DNA of 64,000 nt from RBG-16-34-14 sp963727535 (lineage in GTDB: Bacteria; Bacteroidota; Ignavibacteria; Ignavibacteriales; Ignavibacteriaceae), in NCBI GenBank assembly GCA_963727535.1, contig CAVSGR010000006.1:1054001-1118000 (forward strand), read 5' to 3'. Below, in pieces: positions 17,753 to 27,437 of the stretch. Positions within the stretch are counted from its first letter, which is position 1; each line of letters opens with the position of its first letter. Below the pieces are notes generated by a model. The model was given only the letters and a program-made list of their open reading frames with translations. It had not been told where the DNA came from and searched no databases. The position numbers and the translations under genes were made by a program.

Positions 17753-18001
17753 TTAAAAGTGGGAAGAGTTTTCTAACCTTCCTATTAAATCCCAAATTTT
17801 TTCATAATATTTTTGAGATGATCCATATGGTATATGCTCGATTAAATCTATTAATTCATCAACTTCTTCATCCCCAATTTTTGAAACATAATCTTCCCCA
17901 CCAATTTCAGATAAAAAATCAAAGAAGCTCAATTGTTCAAGAATTACTTCTTTGGCTAACTCGGCAACCTTTTTTCTATAATTTATTTTGTCTTTATCCA
18001 T
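17753..18001 (-). CDS. Small acidic hypothetical protein
   Basis: 82 residues, start ATG at 18001. No family recognised. Predicted helical and acidic (GGEDYVSKIGDEEVDELIDL), with no signal peptide or membrane segment. It lies 25 bases downstream of the DUF2461 gene on the same strand and could be in its operon. An antisense frame of 62 codons overlaps it but has no homology-like pattern. Confidence 0.55.
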   Translation of the reverse strand: MDKDKINYRKKVAELAKEVILEQLSFFDFLSEIGGEDYVSKIGDEEVDELIDLIEHIPYGSSQKYYEKIWDLIGRLENSSHF

Positions 18002-18025
18002 TTTAATGATTCACTTTAAACTTAT

Positions 18026-18757
18026 CTACTTAATTATTCCAATTTGATTTTCAAAAGTTTCAACTAAATGAAGTGGGTTTTGCGAAATGCAGAAGCAGTA
18101 AATTGTATAAAGCTGCGAAAATGTTTTTATTATCTCTAAAAGAATATCAGAAGTATAAATAATCTCAGAACTCTTACTCATTTCTTTTTGTAAGAGAATA
18201 TCTTTTGTCCGCGCCATTTTATTGAAATCTTCTTCAATATTAAAACTCTTTTTCACAAGCTCTACGTTCGATTTATTCATTTCATAGAAATCAAATTTGT
18301 CGTTCAAATCAAATCTTTTAAAAGTTTCTATAAGTTCATCTCTATGTCCAGGCAAATTTTTATTGAAGAATAATTCATTGCCAAGATTATTATTTACATA
18401 AAGACCATATTCAATTCCATCTTTACTAATGTAAACATAAAACTCACTGTCATCTTTAAATCTTCTGAAGTGAACGAGAAAATAATTCCGGTATGGAGTT
18501 CCATTTGAAAATCTAAAATCCTTGTTTATCCTCATCAAAGTTTTATCAAATTTTGGTTCCGTGTTTATCTTCGGTTCAAGTTGATTGAAGAAGGGTGCGA
18601 GAGCAAGAATGAGAGATTTTGAAGGCAGAACGATAGAATTATTATACCTCTCTCTGTTTTCTGCAAACCACTGCAGCGAGTTATTTATCGAGAGTTCATC
18701 TAAAAAATTAAATGTGTCGTCTTTATACCCGCTGAACGCAGGGATTTCTGCGATCAA
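18026..18757 (-). CDS. DUF2461 domain-containing protein
   Basis: 243 residues, the usual length. Conserved landmarks of DUF2461/TIGR02453: FSGYKDDTFNFLDEL, LQWFAENRERY, MRINKDFRFSNGTPYRNYF (the R-x-x-R-D-x-RF...PY pattern) and YVYISKDGIEYGLY. Biochemical function of the family is unknown. Overlaps the start of the next minus-strand gene's end by 4 bases (18754-18757), implying an operon with the beta-barrel gene. Confidence 0.88.
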   Translation of the reverse strand: MIAEIPAFSGYKDDTFNFLDELSINNSLQWFAENRERYNNSIVLPSKSLILALAPFFNQLEPKINTEPKFDKTLMRINKDFRFSNGTPYRNYFLVHFRRFKDDSEFYVYISKDGIEYGLYVNNNLGNELFFNKNLPGHRDELIETFKRFDLNDKFDFYEMNKSNVELVKKSFNIEEDFNKMARTKDILLQKEMSKSSEIIYTSDILLEIIKTFSQLYTIYCFCISQNPLHLVETFENQIGIIK

Positions 18758-19410
18758 TACATTATACCCAAATTAATTGTAAGGTAAACTCCACCAATAT
18801 CTTTTCTCGATTTTCCCACAAGGCTTTCTACTCCATGATCAAAGAAATGTACAACATAATACCTTAAGTTTATTCCTATAAGGCTCGATTTATCCAATCC
18901 AAAATTAGCACCGAACCCAAAATAACCACCGAGAGTTACTTTTGTATTTGCATAACCAAATGCATTAAAGAATTCCCGTTCATAAGGAGTTGTTACAACA
19001 AAAGTAGGTCCAACACCTGCGTTAATGTAAGGACGCAGATTTTCAAAAATTACATCTTTAAAAAGCCTGTATTGAAGACCAAAATTAAGTGGGAGAAGAA
19101 AAACTCTATTTACTTTACCAAGAGTATAGGTGTCTATATAACCATAATAATCCTGGTAAGTGTATGTAAATTCCCTATCATCTTTTGCTTCGGACATTGA
19201 TATATCAACAAAGCCGGTTACAGTATTTGAAAGCTGGCGTCTGTAAAATCCACCAAGACCAAAGCCGCCATCACTAAACATAATATCGAGTCCTAAAACA
19301 TTATCCGGAAAAACTATTGGCTTCTTTTCGGGTGCCATCTCGCCTATGCCCTGGGCGTTTACAATTAAGGCAGGAATTAGTAATATTACAGCTAAGAGAA
19401 GCTTTTTCAT
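18754..19410 (-). CDS. Outer-membrane beta-barrel protein
   Basis: 218 residues from the ATG at 19410, which starts a clean signal peptide (MKKLLLAVILLIPALIVNAQ); an upstream in-frame ATG at 19473 would place 21 residues before it and is unlikely. Repeated amphipathic strands such as GLGGFYRRQLSN, VGPTFVVTT, GYFGFGANFG and a C-terminal strand ending in Tyr (LTINLGIMY) indicate a small porin-like barrel. Ligand unknown. The end overlaps the DUF2461 gene by 4 bases. Confidence 0.8.
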   Translation of the reverse strand: MKKLLLAVILLIPALIVNAQGIGEMAPEKKPIVFPDNVLGLDIMFSDGGFGLGGFYRRQLSNTVTGFVDISMSEAKDDREFTYTYQDYYGYIDTYTLGKVNRVFLLPLNFGLQYRLFKDVIFENLRPYINAGVGPTFVVTTPYEREFFNAFGYANTKVTLGGYFGFGANFGLDKSSLIGINLRYYVVHFFDHGVESLVGKSRKDIGGVYLTINLGIMY

Positions 19411-19501
19411 AAAACTATATTTTTTTCTTTTTAATATACTCAACATTAAGAAAAATTCAATAGCTTTATACATCGCAAATTAAGATTAAATAACATTCCA
19501 A

Positions 19502-20002
19502 ATGCCGTCCAATATTGAGATAAAAATTAAAATTCCTTCTTTCAGGAAGTATCAAAACATCCTTAAATCATTGGGACTTAAACCAAAAGCGTTGCTCAAT
19601 CAAAAAGATGTTTATTATGAAGCTAAAAAAGGTTTGCTTAAGCTCAGGACAGAAAACGGCAGAGATTCTCTAATAAAATATTTAAGAGATGAGAAATCTA
19701 AGGAGAGAGTTTCTAATTATGATGTTCTTAAGATAAGCGATAATTCAGCAGAGGAATTTTTCAATGATATTTTTATGATAAAAGCCGTAGTTGAAAAGAA
19801 AAGGATTTTATATTTATATAAAAATACCAGGATACATTTCGATAAAATAAAAGAGCTGGGAAATTTTATCGAACTTGAGTCGGTTGTAGTTAAAGATAAA
19901 AAGTCAGCGTTAAAAGAATTTGATGAAGTTGTTAAACTTCTTGGGTTAGATATAAGAAAACAGTTAAGAAAATCCAATTTAGATTTGATTTTAGGAAGAT
20001 GA
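19502..20002 (+). CDS. CYTH-domain protein (class IV adenylate cyclase/thiamine triphosphatase-like)
   Basis: 166 residues, one CYTH domain. The diagnostic ExExK strand is NIEIKIKI at 4-11. Other tunnel residues are in KLRTENGRDSLIKYLRDE (R and K), VEKKRILYLY, TRIHFDKIKELGNFIELE (acidic metal site) and the terminal RKSNLDLIL. CYTH enzymes act on triphosphates such as thiamine-PPP, ATP or inorganic PPPi; members of this size are often called class IV adenylate cyclase without proof. The stop overlaps the next ATG (ATGA). Confidence 0.85.
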   Translation: MPSNIEIKIKIPSFRKYQNILKSLGLKPKALLNQKDVYYEAKKGLLKLRTENGRDSLIKYLRDEKSKERVSNYDVLKISDNSAEEFFNDIFMIKAVVEKKRILYLYKNTRIHFDKIKELGNFIELESVVVKDKKSALKEFDEVVKLLGLDIRKQLRKSNLDLILGR

Positions 20003-23000
20003 TTTTAACAAAGAGCACAGAAAAATCTATTGATATTGATTTTGAGATAGACACGTTAATAAAATCAAATCAGCTTGAAAGACTGCTGATTATTGTTCCT
20101 ACGAACAGGAAAAGCAGGTCTCTTAAAAAAGAAATAATTTCGTTAGTCCCTTCAAATGCAGTTTCTGAAATTAATCTCGAAACATTAGGCACATTTTCGA
20201 CAAAACTTTTTTCCAGGGATAAAAAAGCCGGACTAAAAATTTTAAGTGATGCCGCCGCCGCAGTTTTGCTAAGACAAAGTTTCCAGGAAAGCAAACCAAA
20301 ATATTTTTCAAATTATTCCGGGGAAATCCCTTCGGGAACTCTCGAGAGAATTAGGAATGTAATCTCAGAATATAAAAGACAGGGAATCACACCCGAATCT
20401 TTAAAAGCAGAAAGCAGGAATCTTGTTTCTCTGGAGAAAAGAAAAGCAGAAGACATTTCATCTATTTACAGTTTATATCAAAAAAAATTAGACCAGTTAG
20501 GATTAAAAGAAATTGGAGATATTTACTCGGAACTTATTAAGCTTATTCCAATTGAATTTAATGAAAGATTCAGAGAATTATATCCTTCAGTCGACCTGGT
20601 TATAATAAATGGTTTTGATGAATTCACGGCGCCTGAAATAGAAATTATTGATCTTACTTCTTTTGTAAGTAATTGCCGGCTCTTTTTAACTTTTGATTAT
20701 TATGATTACAATCCTTTGATTTTTTCGCATCTCGACAAGTGTTATTCAAGACTCAAGAAAAAAGGTTTCACAGAAGTAGAGGAATTATCACAAGCCGGTT
20801 TTAATGATTTCATTTCAACTGTAAGAAAAGATTTATTTCTGAAGAAGAGAGAGAAACAAACTTCTTTTTCCGAAAAATTAATTTCAATAACAGCAAGAAA
20901 CAGGGAAACAGAAGTTGCTTTGGTAGCGAAAGAAATCAAGAATCTTATAACAGAAGAAAATGTCGAGCCGGATAAAATCTGTATTGTCTTTAACCTGATT
21001 CAAAAATATTCACCAATTATAAGAGACCTTTTCCCTTTATACGGGTTGCCATATAATCTCACCGACAGGTTTTCATTAAGTAATTCCCCGCCCGTTGTTG
21101 CTTTGATAAATTTCCTGGAAATTCAAGAGAACGATTATTATTACAAAAGTATCTTTCGTGCACTGAGCAATAGTTTTCTTGACATAGAAAATATTGATCT
21201 CTCAAGCCTGCTAAAGGCATCGGCAGATTTAAAAGTTCTTTCCGGTTATGAAAGATGGATAAACACACTTCAGGATGTTCTTTCCAGAAAAACGGAAAAT
21301 GAAGATTCCGATGAAAGATTTCAACTAAGTAAAGAAACTTATAACAAAGCACTGGTTTCAATCAGGAATCTTTATTCTCATTTAAAAGCTTTCCACGGAA
21401 AATTAACCGTAAAAGAATTTAGAACCCGGTTTATGGATTTAATCTTTAAGCTTAACGTTAGTGAAAACGTACTTAACGACAACAGCGAATTGGTAGAAAA
21501 AAATATTAAAGCTCTCGATACTTTTATAGAAACTGTTAATGAAATCTTAGATTTACTAGAAGATGAATATTCGGGAGAGACAAAGTTTTCATTAAAGTTT
21601 TTTCTAAACCAGATAAGAACAGCAGTCACTTCGGCAAGATATAATATTAAAGAAAAGCCGGGTTATGGAATCCAGGTAACGACATTAAATGAAATTCGTG
21701 GACTTGAATTTGATTATCTTTTTATCTGCGGTTTATGTGATGGAGATTTGCCAACACGTTACATGCCGGAAGTCTTTTTATCCGGTTCATTTTCAAGACA
21801 GGAACAGAATCATCAAATAGAAGAGAGATATCATTTTTATCAGTCTTTATGTTCGTGGAAGAAAAAATTATATCTCACACATCCTTTAAGCGAAGAGATA
21901 AGAGAACTTGTGCACTCAAATTTCTTAACTGAGTTTAAAAATCTTTTTGAAATAACTGAAAAAAAAGAAACCGACTATCTTAATAAAATTTATTCTAAAG
22001 ATGAGCTTCTGAGAGCTGCAGGATTTATCGGAGTCGATTCTATCAAAGGGAAATATGATGAGAAAAAGATTCCTATAAATCTTGAAAAATTGCAACAATC
22101 AATTTCTATAAATGATTTGAGAACTAAAGATCCGTTCGCAGCTTCTGCTTTTACGGGAGATATTTACGAATCATTGAAAGAAAATGAAAAAGATTGGCTC
22201 TTCGGTTTAAAGAACAATAGATACTCGACATCACAATTGGAAACTTATGCGAAATGTCCGTACAAATATTTTGCAGAAAGAATACTAAAACTTGAACAGC
22301 TTGATGAACCGGTTGAAGAAATAGAAGCCCTGGAAATGGGAAGTATCCTTCATACTCTACTTTATGAATTTTATACTCAATTAAAAAATAAAAATATTGT
22401 TCTTTTTAATTGTTCAACTGAAGAGTATAAATATGCTGAAGATTTGTTATTCTCTTTAGCAGGGAAGAAAGTCGACGAAGCTAACTTTAAGTCTCCGTTA
22501 AGCTTCTATGAAAGGGAAAAAATTCTTGGTATAAATAACAACAGGAGAAATTCTATTCTTTATGAATTTCTTAAAGCAGAAAGAGAACAGAAAGACGGAT
22601 TTGTTCCTTCATTTTTGGAAATAGGTTTTGGTTTTACGGATAATTATGAAATTCCTGAACCTGTAAGAAACTTAAAAGCAAAAGATGTGTTTGTTAGAGG
22701 GAAAATCGACAGGATCGATATTAATAGTGATAAAAAATCTTTCAGAGTAATAGATTATAAACTCGGAGGCAAAAAACCAACTGACGAGGATCTAAGAACA
22801 GGAATTTCTCTACAGCTTCCTTTATATATGTTTGCAGCAAAAGAATTAATTAAAGCTCAATTAATAAAAGATTTTGAGCCGGAAGGCGCCGACATTTATT
22901 CATTAAAATACAGAGAAAAAAGTTTTGGAAGATTGCCGGTTAAAAGTTTATCTTCTGATAAATCATTAACCGAAGATTTGATAGAAATCTGTCTCGATTC

Positions 23001-23127
23001 AATCAACAGTTACGTTCAATCGATTAGCAGTGGCAAATTTCATTTAACGCAATTAAAAGATAGAGAAAGCAAAGTGTGCAGATTCTGTAGCTTCAGAGCT
23101 ATTTGTAGAATAGAGGAAACCGGCTGA
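19999..23127 (+). CDS. AddB-like PD-(D/E)XK exonuclease / inactivated helicase
   Basis: 1042 residues. The N terminus has LLIIVPTNRKSRSLKKE in the place of Walker A, lacking GKT/GKS, as in AddB-type proteins where the helicase is inactive. The C-terminal nuclease has VRGKIDRIDI, RVIDYKLGG (D and K of PD-ExK) and GISLQLPLYM. Cysteines YAKCPYKYF (about 750) and CRFCSFRAIC (about 1030-1039) make the iron-sulphur staple of AddB. It would work with an AddA helicase-nuclease in RecBCD-like end processing; no addA is in this window. Translationally coupled to the CYTH gene. Confidence 0.85.
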   Translation: MILTKSTEKSIDIDFEIDTLIKSNQLERLLIIVPTNRKSRSLKKEIISLVPSNAVSEINLETLGTFSTKLFSRDKKAGLKILSDAAAAVLLRQSFQESKPKYFSNYSGEIPSGTLERIRNVISEYKRQGITPESLKAESRNLVSLEKRKAEDISSIYSLYQKKLDQLGLKEIGDIYSELIKLIPIEFNERFRELYPSVDLVIINGFDEFTAPEIEIIDLTSFVSNCRLFLTFDYYDYNPLIFSHLDKCYSRLKKKGFTEVEELSQAGFNDFISTVRKDLFLKKREKQTSFSEKLISITARNRETEVALVAKEIKNLITEENVEPDKICIVFNLIQKYSPIIRDLFPLYGLPYNLTDRFSLSNSPPVVALINFLEIQENDYYYKSIFRALSNSFLDIENIDLSSLLKASADLKVLSGYERWINTLQDVLSRKTENEDSDERFQLSKETYNKALVSIRNLYSHLKAFHGKLTVKEFRTRFMDLIFKLNVSENVLNDNSELVEKNIKALDTFIETVNEILDLLEDEYSGETKFSLKFFLNQIRTAVTSARYNIKEKPGYGIQVTTLNEIRGLEFDYLFICGLCDGDLPTRYMPEVFLSGSFSRQEQNHQIEERYHFYQSLCSWKKKLYLTHPLSEEIRELVHSNFLTEFKNLFEITEKKETDYLNKIYSKDELLRAAGFIGVDSIKGKYDEKKIPINLEKLQQSISINDLRTKDPFAASAFTGDIYESLKENEKDWLFGLKNNRYSTSQLETYAKCPYKYFAERILKLEQLDEPVEEIEALEMGSILHTLLYEFYTQLKNKNIVLFNCSTEEYKYAEDLLFSLAGKKVDEANFKSPLSFYEREKILGINNNRRNSILYEFLKAEREQKDGFVPSFLEIGFGFTDNYEIPEPVRNLKAKDVFVRGKIDRIDINSDKKSFRVIDYKLGGKKPTDEDLRTGISLQLPLYMFAAKELIKAQLIKDFEPEGADIYSLKYREKSFGRLPVKSLSSDKSLTEDLIEICLDSINSYVQSISSGKFHLTQLKDRESKVCRFCSFRAICRIEETG

Positions 23128-23201
23128 AATTTCAAAAGTTATCCAATTAGCTAAAAAAGTTTTCTTGACAAGGAAAACTAAAATCTTTAACTTTTCGATA
23201 G

Positions 23202-23238
23202 CCACTGTCCTTTGTCAGGACGGTGGTAATTTTTTTTA
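23202..23238 (+). terminator. Rho-independent terminator after the addB-like gene
   Basis: CCACTGTCCT, loop TTGTC, AGGACGGTGG (one G-T pair) at 23202-23226, followed by TAATTTTTTTT. It separates the addB-like gene from greA, whose ATG is 30 bases further. Confidence 0.8.
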
Positions 23239-23267
23239 AACTTTTATTAACAAAAACAGAGTAATCA

Positions 23268-23744
23268 ATGTCTGACCAGGGATTTGTTTATTTAACGAAG
23301 GAGAGACTTCTTGAACTGGAGAAGGAGCTGAAGGAGCTTAAAACAAACGGCAGAAAAGAAATTGCCAATAAAATTGCAGAAGCAAGGGCTCACGGTGATC
23401 TTTCTGAAAATGCCGAGTATGATGCCGCAAAAGAAGAACAGGGATTGTTCGAGCTTAGAATAAGCAAACTGGAAAATGTCCTCTCCCGTGCACGGGTAAT
23501 TGATGCATCTCATTTTCCTGAGGGCGAGGTTCATATTCTCTCTAAAGTAAAAGTTAAAAATCTTAAAACCAACAAAGTGTTTGAGTACACACTTGTATCT
23601 CCTGAAGAAGCTGATTTCCAGGCTGGGAAAATTTCTGTTACTTCTCCTGTTGGTCAGGGTTTGATGGGAAATAAAGTCAAAAGCAAAATAAAAGTAAAAG
23701 CTCCGGCGGGACTTATGGACTTTGAAATCCTGGAAATAAAATAA
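23268..23744 (+). CDS. greA: Transcription elongation factor GreA
   Basis: 158 residues, the normal length. N-terminal coiled coil (VYLTKERLLELEKELKEL, then IAEARAHGDLSENAEYDAAK with the D-x-x-E tip that stimulates RNA cleavage) and a C-terminal FKBP-like domain (SPVGQGLMGNKVKSK). Rescues backtracked RNA polymerase. Begins right after a terminator and is followed closely by ribD. Confidence 0.96.
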   Translation: MSDQGFVYLTKERLLELEKELKELKTNGRKEIANKIAEARAHGDLSENAEYDAAKEEQGLFELRISKLENVLSRARVIDASHFPEGEVHILSKVKVKNLKTNKVFEYTLVSPEEADFQAGKISVTSPVGQGLMGNKVKSKIKVKAPAGLMDFEILEIK

Positions 23745-23759
23745 CGCTGGAACAATAAA

Positions 23760-24848
23760 TTGACTGATGAATCCTATATAAAATTAACTATTGAGTTAGC
23801 CAAAAAAGGAGCCGGAAGTGTAAGTCCAAATCCTTTAGTTGGTGCAGTTGTAGTAAAGAATGAAAGAATTCTTGGAGCCGGGTTTCATGAAAAATTCGGT
23901 AGCAAGCACGCAGAAATAAATGCTATAGAAAAAGCTAAAGAAAATATTGAAGGTTCAACTCTTTTTGTAAATCTTGAGCCGTGTAGTCACTATGGTAAAA
24001 CTCCTCCTTGTGTCGATAGAATTATTGCTGAGAAGATTAAAAGAGTTGTAATTGGAACTCTCGATATGAATCCGTTAACAAGCGGCAAAGGCGTTAAGAA
24101 ACTTAAATCTGCAGGAATAGATGTTAAAGTTGGAATCCTGGAAAAAGAATGTATCGGGCTAAATAAATTTTTTTTCAAATATATAACTAAAAAACTTCCT
24201 TATGTGTCTTTAAAATCTGCACAGACAGTTGATGGAAAGATTGCAGATAAGTCGGGTGAATCTGCATGGATTTCTTCTTTGCAATCGAGAAAATATGTTC
24301 ACAGTTTAAGATCGCAATATGATGCTGTATTAATTGGGAAAGGAACTGTTGAGAAAGATGACCCGAAGTTAACTGTAAGGCTTGTTGAAGGAAGAAATCC
24401 CAAAAGGATTATTCTGGATACAAATTTAGATATAAAATTAAGTTATAGAATTTTTACAAAAAATAAAGATAAAAACCTGATTGTAATTACATCTAAAAAA
24501 AACGCAGGCAAAAAAAGAAAAATCAATAAATTGAATTCGCTTGGAGCAACTGTTCTTTTTGCAAAAGAAGAATCCGATGAAAAGATTAATTTAAAAAGCG
24601 CTTTGAAAGAATTATATAAAATCGGAATAGCTTCTGTTTTAGTTGAGGGCGGCAGCCAGGTTTTTACATCTTTTATAAAAAAAAATCTTTTCGACGATAT
24701 GCTTATGTTTATTAGTCCCAAAATACTTGGATGCGGAATTCCCGTAATCGGAAATCTTGGAATAAAAAACTTGCAAAAATCTGTTAAAGCAAAAATCGGG
24801 AATGTTGAGAAAATAGGGGATGACATTCTTTTAGAATTATATAAATAA
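23760..24848 (+). CDS. ribD: Bifunctional riboflavin biosynthesis protein RibD
   Basis: 362 residues from a TTG start at 23760; no ATG fits the frame nearby. The deaminase domain (1-145) has the zinc motifs HAEINAIE and PCSHYGKTPPC, preceded by SPNPLVGAVVV. The reductase domain (about 150-362) has SLKSAQTVDGKIA, GESAWISS and the NADPH-binding LVEGGSQVF. It catalyses deamination and side-chain reduction of the pyrimidine intermediates from GTP. Precedes ribE by 36 bases; no FMN riboswitch is evident upstream. Confidence 0.96.
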   Translation: MTDESYIKLTIELAKKGAGSVSPNPLVGAVVVKNERILGAGFHEKFGSKHAEINAIEKAKENIEGSTLFVNLEPCSHYGKTPPCVDRIIAEKIKRVVIGTLDMNPLTSGKGVKKLKSAGIDVKVGILEKECIGLNKFFFKYITKKLPYVSLKSAQTVDGKIADKSGESAWISSLQSRKYVHSLRSQYDAVLIGKGTVEKDDPKLTVRLVEGRNPKRIILDTNLDIKLSYRIFTKNKDKNLIVITSKKNAGKKRKINKLNSLGATVLFAKEESDEKINLKSALKELYKIGIASVLVEGGSQVFTSFIKKNLFDDMLMFISPKILGCGIPVIGNLGIKNLQKSVKAKIGNVEKIGDDILLELYK

Positions 24849-24884
24849 TTAAAAATATTCATCAATAAAAAGAGTAAGGGGAAT

Positions 24885-25496
24885 ATGTTCACAGGATTAG
24901 TAGAAGAAACAGGAAAACTAGAAAAGAAATTAAAAACCGGTGAAGGTTTTCAATTTACTTTCTCGGCATCAAAAATTTTTGATGATCTCGACATAGGCAG
25001 CAGTATAAGTGTTAACGGTTGCTGTCTTACAGTTGTAAAGAAAGGGGATAAGACTTTTTCAGTAGATGCGATTGAAGAGACTCTTAAAAAAACAGACTTA
25101 GGCATGCTTGAAGTCGGAAACAGAGTAAATCTTGAACGACCTTTAAAAGCTGATGCACGCCTCGGCGGACATTTTGTACTTGGGCATGTTGATACTACCG
25201 GAATTGTGAAGGAAGTTAAGGAATTATCGAACAGTCATTTTATGAAGATTACTTTTCCCGATAAGTTTAAAAGTTATCTTATTTATGTTGGCTCAGTTTC
25301 TATTGATGGGGTAAGCATGACAGTTGCGGAGCTTGAGGATAACTGGTTCGGTGTTGGAATTATTCCTTTCACATGGCAGGAAACTGTCTTTTCTGATAAG
25401 AAAGTCGGTGATAAAGTTAATCTCGAATTCGATGTATTAGGAAAATATGTTGAAAGAATTATGGAAGGCAAACAGGATAATTCTCCGGTTGTATGA
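24885..25496 (+). CDS. ribE: Riboflavin synthase alpha chain
   Basis: 203 residues with the usual two lumazine-binding repeats. Starts MFTGLVEETGKL; repeat 1 has SISVNGCCLTV and LERPLKADARLGGHFVLGHVD, repeat 2 has SVSIDGVSMTV. Converts two 6,7-dimethyl-8-ribityllumazine to riboflavin. Upstream ribD and the 4-base overlap with tilS show one transcription unit. Confidence 0.96.
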   Translation: MFTGLVEETGKLEKKLKTGEGFQFTFSASKIFDDLDIGSSISVNGCCLTVVKKGDKTFSVDAIEETLKKTDLGMLEVGNRVNLERPLKADARLGGHFVLGHVDTTGIVKEVKELSNSHFMKITFPDKFKSYLIYVGSVSIDGVSMTVAELEDNWFGVGIIPFTWQETVFSDKKVGDKVNLEFDVLGKYVERIMEGKQDNSPVV

Positions 25497-26857
25497 AAAA
25501 AACAGAGCAGAAAGTACTCAGGTTTATAGATGAGAAAAATCTCATTAAGAAAGATGACAGGATTCTCGTTGCATTAAGCGGCGGACCTGACTCAGTTTTT
25601 CTCCTTCATTTTTTGAATAAGTTCAGCAAGAAGTTTAAGATTTCTTTTGCGTCTATTCACATTAATCATGGATTAAGAGGCAAAGCTGCCGTAGCAGATG
25701 AAAATTTTTGTAAAGAATTAACTAAGAAAATCGGTATTCCTTTTTATTCTGTAAAAAAGAATGTAAAAGCTCTTGCCAAAAGACTTAAAGTATCAACTGA
25801 AGAAGCGGGGAGAATAGTTCGATATGACGAATTTGAAAAGCTCTCTGTTAAAGAAGGTTTTACAAAAATTGCAACAGCACACATTGCAGATGATAATGCC
25901 GAAACTGTTTTGTTGAATTTGATTAAAGGAACTGGTCTTAATGGTATTTCGGGAATTCCTTACTCGCGGGGAAAAATTATAAGACCTTTGCTTGTTTTAA
26001 CAAAGGAAGAAATAGTTCAATATCTTAAGTTTTATAAAATAGATTACAGAACAGATTTGTCTAATCTTCAAAGTGAATATGAAAGAAACTTTTTGCGCAA
26101 CGAAGTTATTCCTTTAATTAAGAAAAGACTTAATCCTTCTTTTGAAAATACTTTGCTTAAATCATCTGAAGTATTTAAAGAGATAAATAATTTTGTTAAG
26201 AAAAAATTAGTAGATGCAATTGATAATCTTGTATTAAAAAAAAGAAACCAATTTTGTATTTCATTATCATATCTTAGCAAGATAGAAAATGAACTAAGAG
26301 GAGAAGCAATTCGTCTTGTAGTTGAAAGGGAATATAAAACTCAGCTTTCATTTGATGAAGTAAAGAAAATTTTTTCTTTAATTGAGAAACAACCGGGAAG
26401 AAGTATTAATCTTCATGGAAAGTTAAAAGTTGTAAGAGAAAGAAATGAGCTTGTAGTTATAAATCAGAAAAAAGATGTAAAAACAAAACCAGTTGTCATT
26501 AGCAATGGAGATTCGGTAAAACTAAACGACAAATATCTTTCTATAAAAGAAGTTAGAATTAAAAAGAAAGAATTTAGCCCAGACAAAAGCAAAGAATTTA
26601 TTAATGCTGACAAAACCAAACCAAAATTTATTTTAAGAAGATGGCAGCCCGGCGACAGGTTTTTCCCGCTTGGGATGAAAGGTTCTAAAAAAGTATCGGA
26701 TTTTCTTAGTGAACAAAAATTATCTACATATAGCAAAAAAGATCAAATGATTTTGACCAATGATAACCGCATAGTGTGGGTTATTGGTTTAAGACTTGAT
26801 AACAGGTTCAGAATCACACCACAAACAAAAAAAATATATGAGCTGTGTATTACATGA
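25493..26857 (+). CDS. tilS: tRNA(Ile)-lysidine synthase
   Basis: 454 residues. The ATP pyrophosphatase P-loop is ALSGGPDSVFLL (about 28-39), then INHGLRG and TAHIADDNAETVLLNLIKG. The C-terminal substrate-binding region has RRWQPGDRFFPLGMKGSKKVSDFL. It modifies the CAU anticodon of tRNA-Ile2 so that it reads AUA. The 3' end overlaps the hpt start (ATGA). Confidence 0.95.
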   Translation: MKKTEQKVLRFIDEKNLIKKDDRILVALSGGPDSVFLLHFLNKFSKKFKISFASIHINHGLRGKAAVADENFCKELTKKIGIPFYSVKKNVKALAKRLKVSTEEAGRIVRYDEFEKLSVKEGFTKIATAHIADDNAETVLLNLIKGTGLNGISGIPYSRGKIIRPLLVLTKEEIVQYLKFYKIDYRTDLSNLQSEYERNFLRNEVIPLIKKRLNPSFENTLLKSSEVFKEINNFVKKKLVDAIDNLVLKKRNQFCISLSYLSKIENELRGEAIRLVVEREYKTQLSFDEVKKIFSLIEKQPGRSINLHGKLKVVRERNELVVINQKKDVKTKPVVISNGDSVKLNDKYLSIKEVRIKKKEFSPDKSKEFINADKTKPKFILRRWQPGDRFFPLGMKGSKKVSDFLSEQKLSTYSKKDQMILTNDNRIVWVIGLRLDNRFRITPQTKKIYELCIT

Positions 26858-27402
26858 ATAAAACAGATAAAATTATTGTCGGTGAGGATGTTTTTATCCC
26901 ATTAATTAATGAGGATACACTGAGTGTAAGAATCAGGGAAATGGGAGAACAAATATCAAAAGATTATGCTGGCAAGGTGCCAATTTTTATTGGTGTGCTA
27001 AATGGAGCATTTCTTTTCCTTGCAGATCTTATAAAAAATATTTCCGTTAACTGTGAAATAGACTTTTTTAAGTTGTCGAGCTACGGTGATGAAAAAATAT
27101 CATCGGGCGAGGTAACTCTAATTAAAGAGCTTAATTGTGACGTAAATGGAAGAGATATTATTATAGTTGAGGATATTGTCGATACCGGCTTATCAATTAA
27201 ATATATTGAAGGATTATTTTCACAATATACGCCTGCCAGTATGAAGGTTGTTTCCCTTCTTTTGAAACCAGAAAGCCTAAAATATAATGTTAAAATTGAT
27301 TATATTGGTTTCGAGATTCCAAGCAGATTTGTGATAGGTTACGGTATGGATTACTCTCAAAAGTACAGAAATTTACGTTCAATTTATGTTTTGGAACAAT
27401 AA
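26854..27402 (+). CDS. hpt: Hypoxanthine(-guanine) phosphoribosyltransferase
   Basis: 182 residues from the ATG at 26854, which overlaps the tilS stop by ATGA; an in-frame ATG nine bases upstream is possible. The PRPP-binding loop is IIIVEDIVDTGLS (about 98-110), with GVLNGAFLFLADL and KVVSLLLKPE typical of the family and FVIGYGMDYSQKYRNL at the end. Purine salvage enzyme. The order tilS-hpt-ftsH is a widespread bacterial arrangement. Confidence 0.96.
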   Translation: MNKTDKIIVGEDVFIPLINEDTLSVRIREMGEQISKDYAGKVPIFIGVLNGAFLFLADLIKNISVNCEIDFFKLSSYGDEKISSGEVTLIKELNCDVNGRDIIIVEDIVDTGLSIKYIEGLFSQYTPASMKVVSLLLKPESLKYNVKIDYIGFEIPSRFVIGYGMDYSQKYRNLRSIYVLEQ

Positions 27403-27437
27403 TATATTAAATAAGTAATAGAAATAATTATTTGAAA

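Noticed and set aside
23745..23760. FMN riboswitch before ribD
   Set aside because: Only 15 bases separate greA and ribD; there is no room and no RFN-like sequence.
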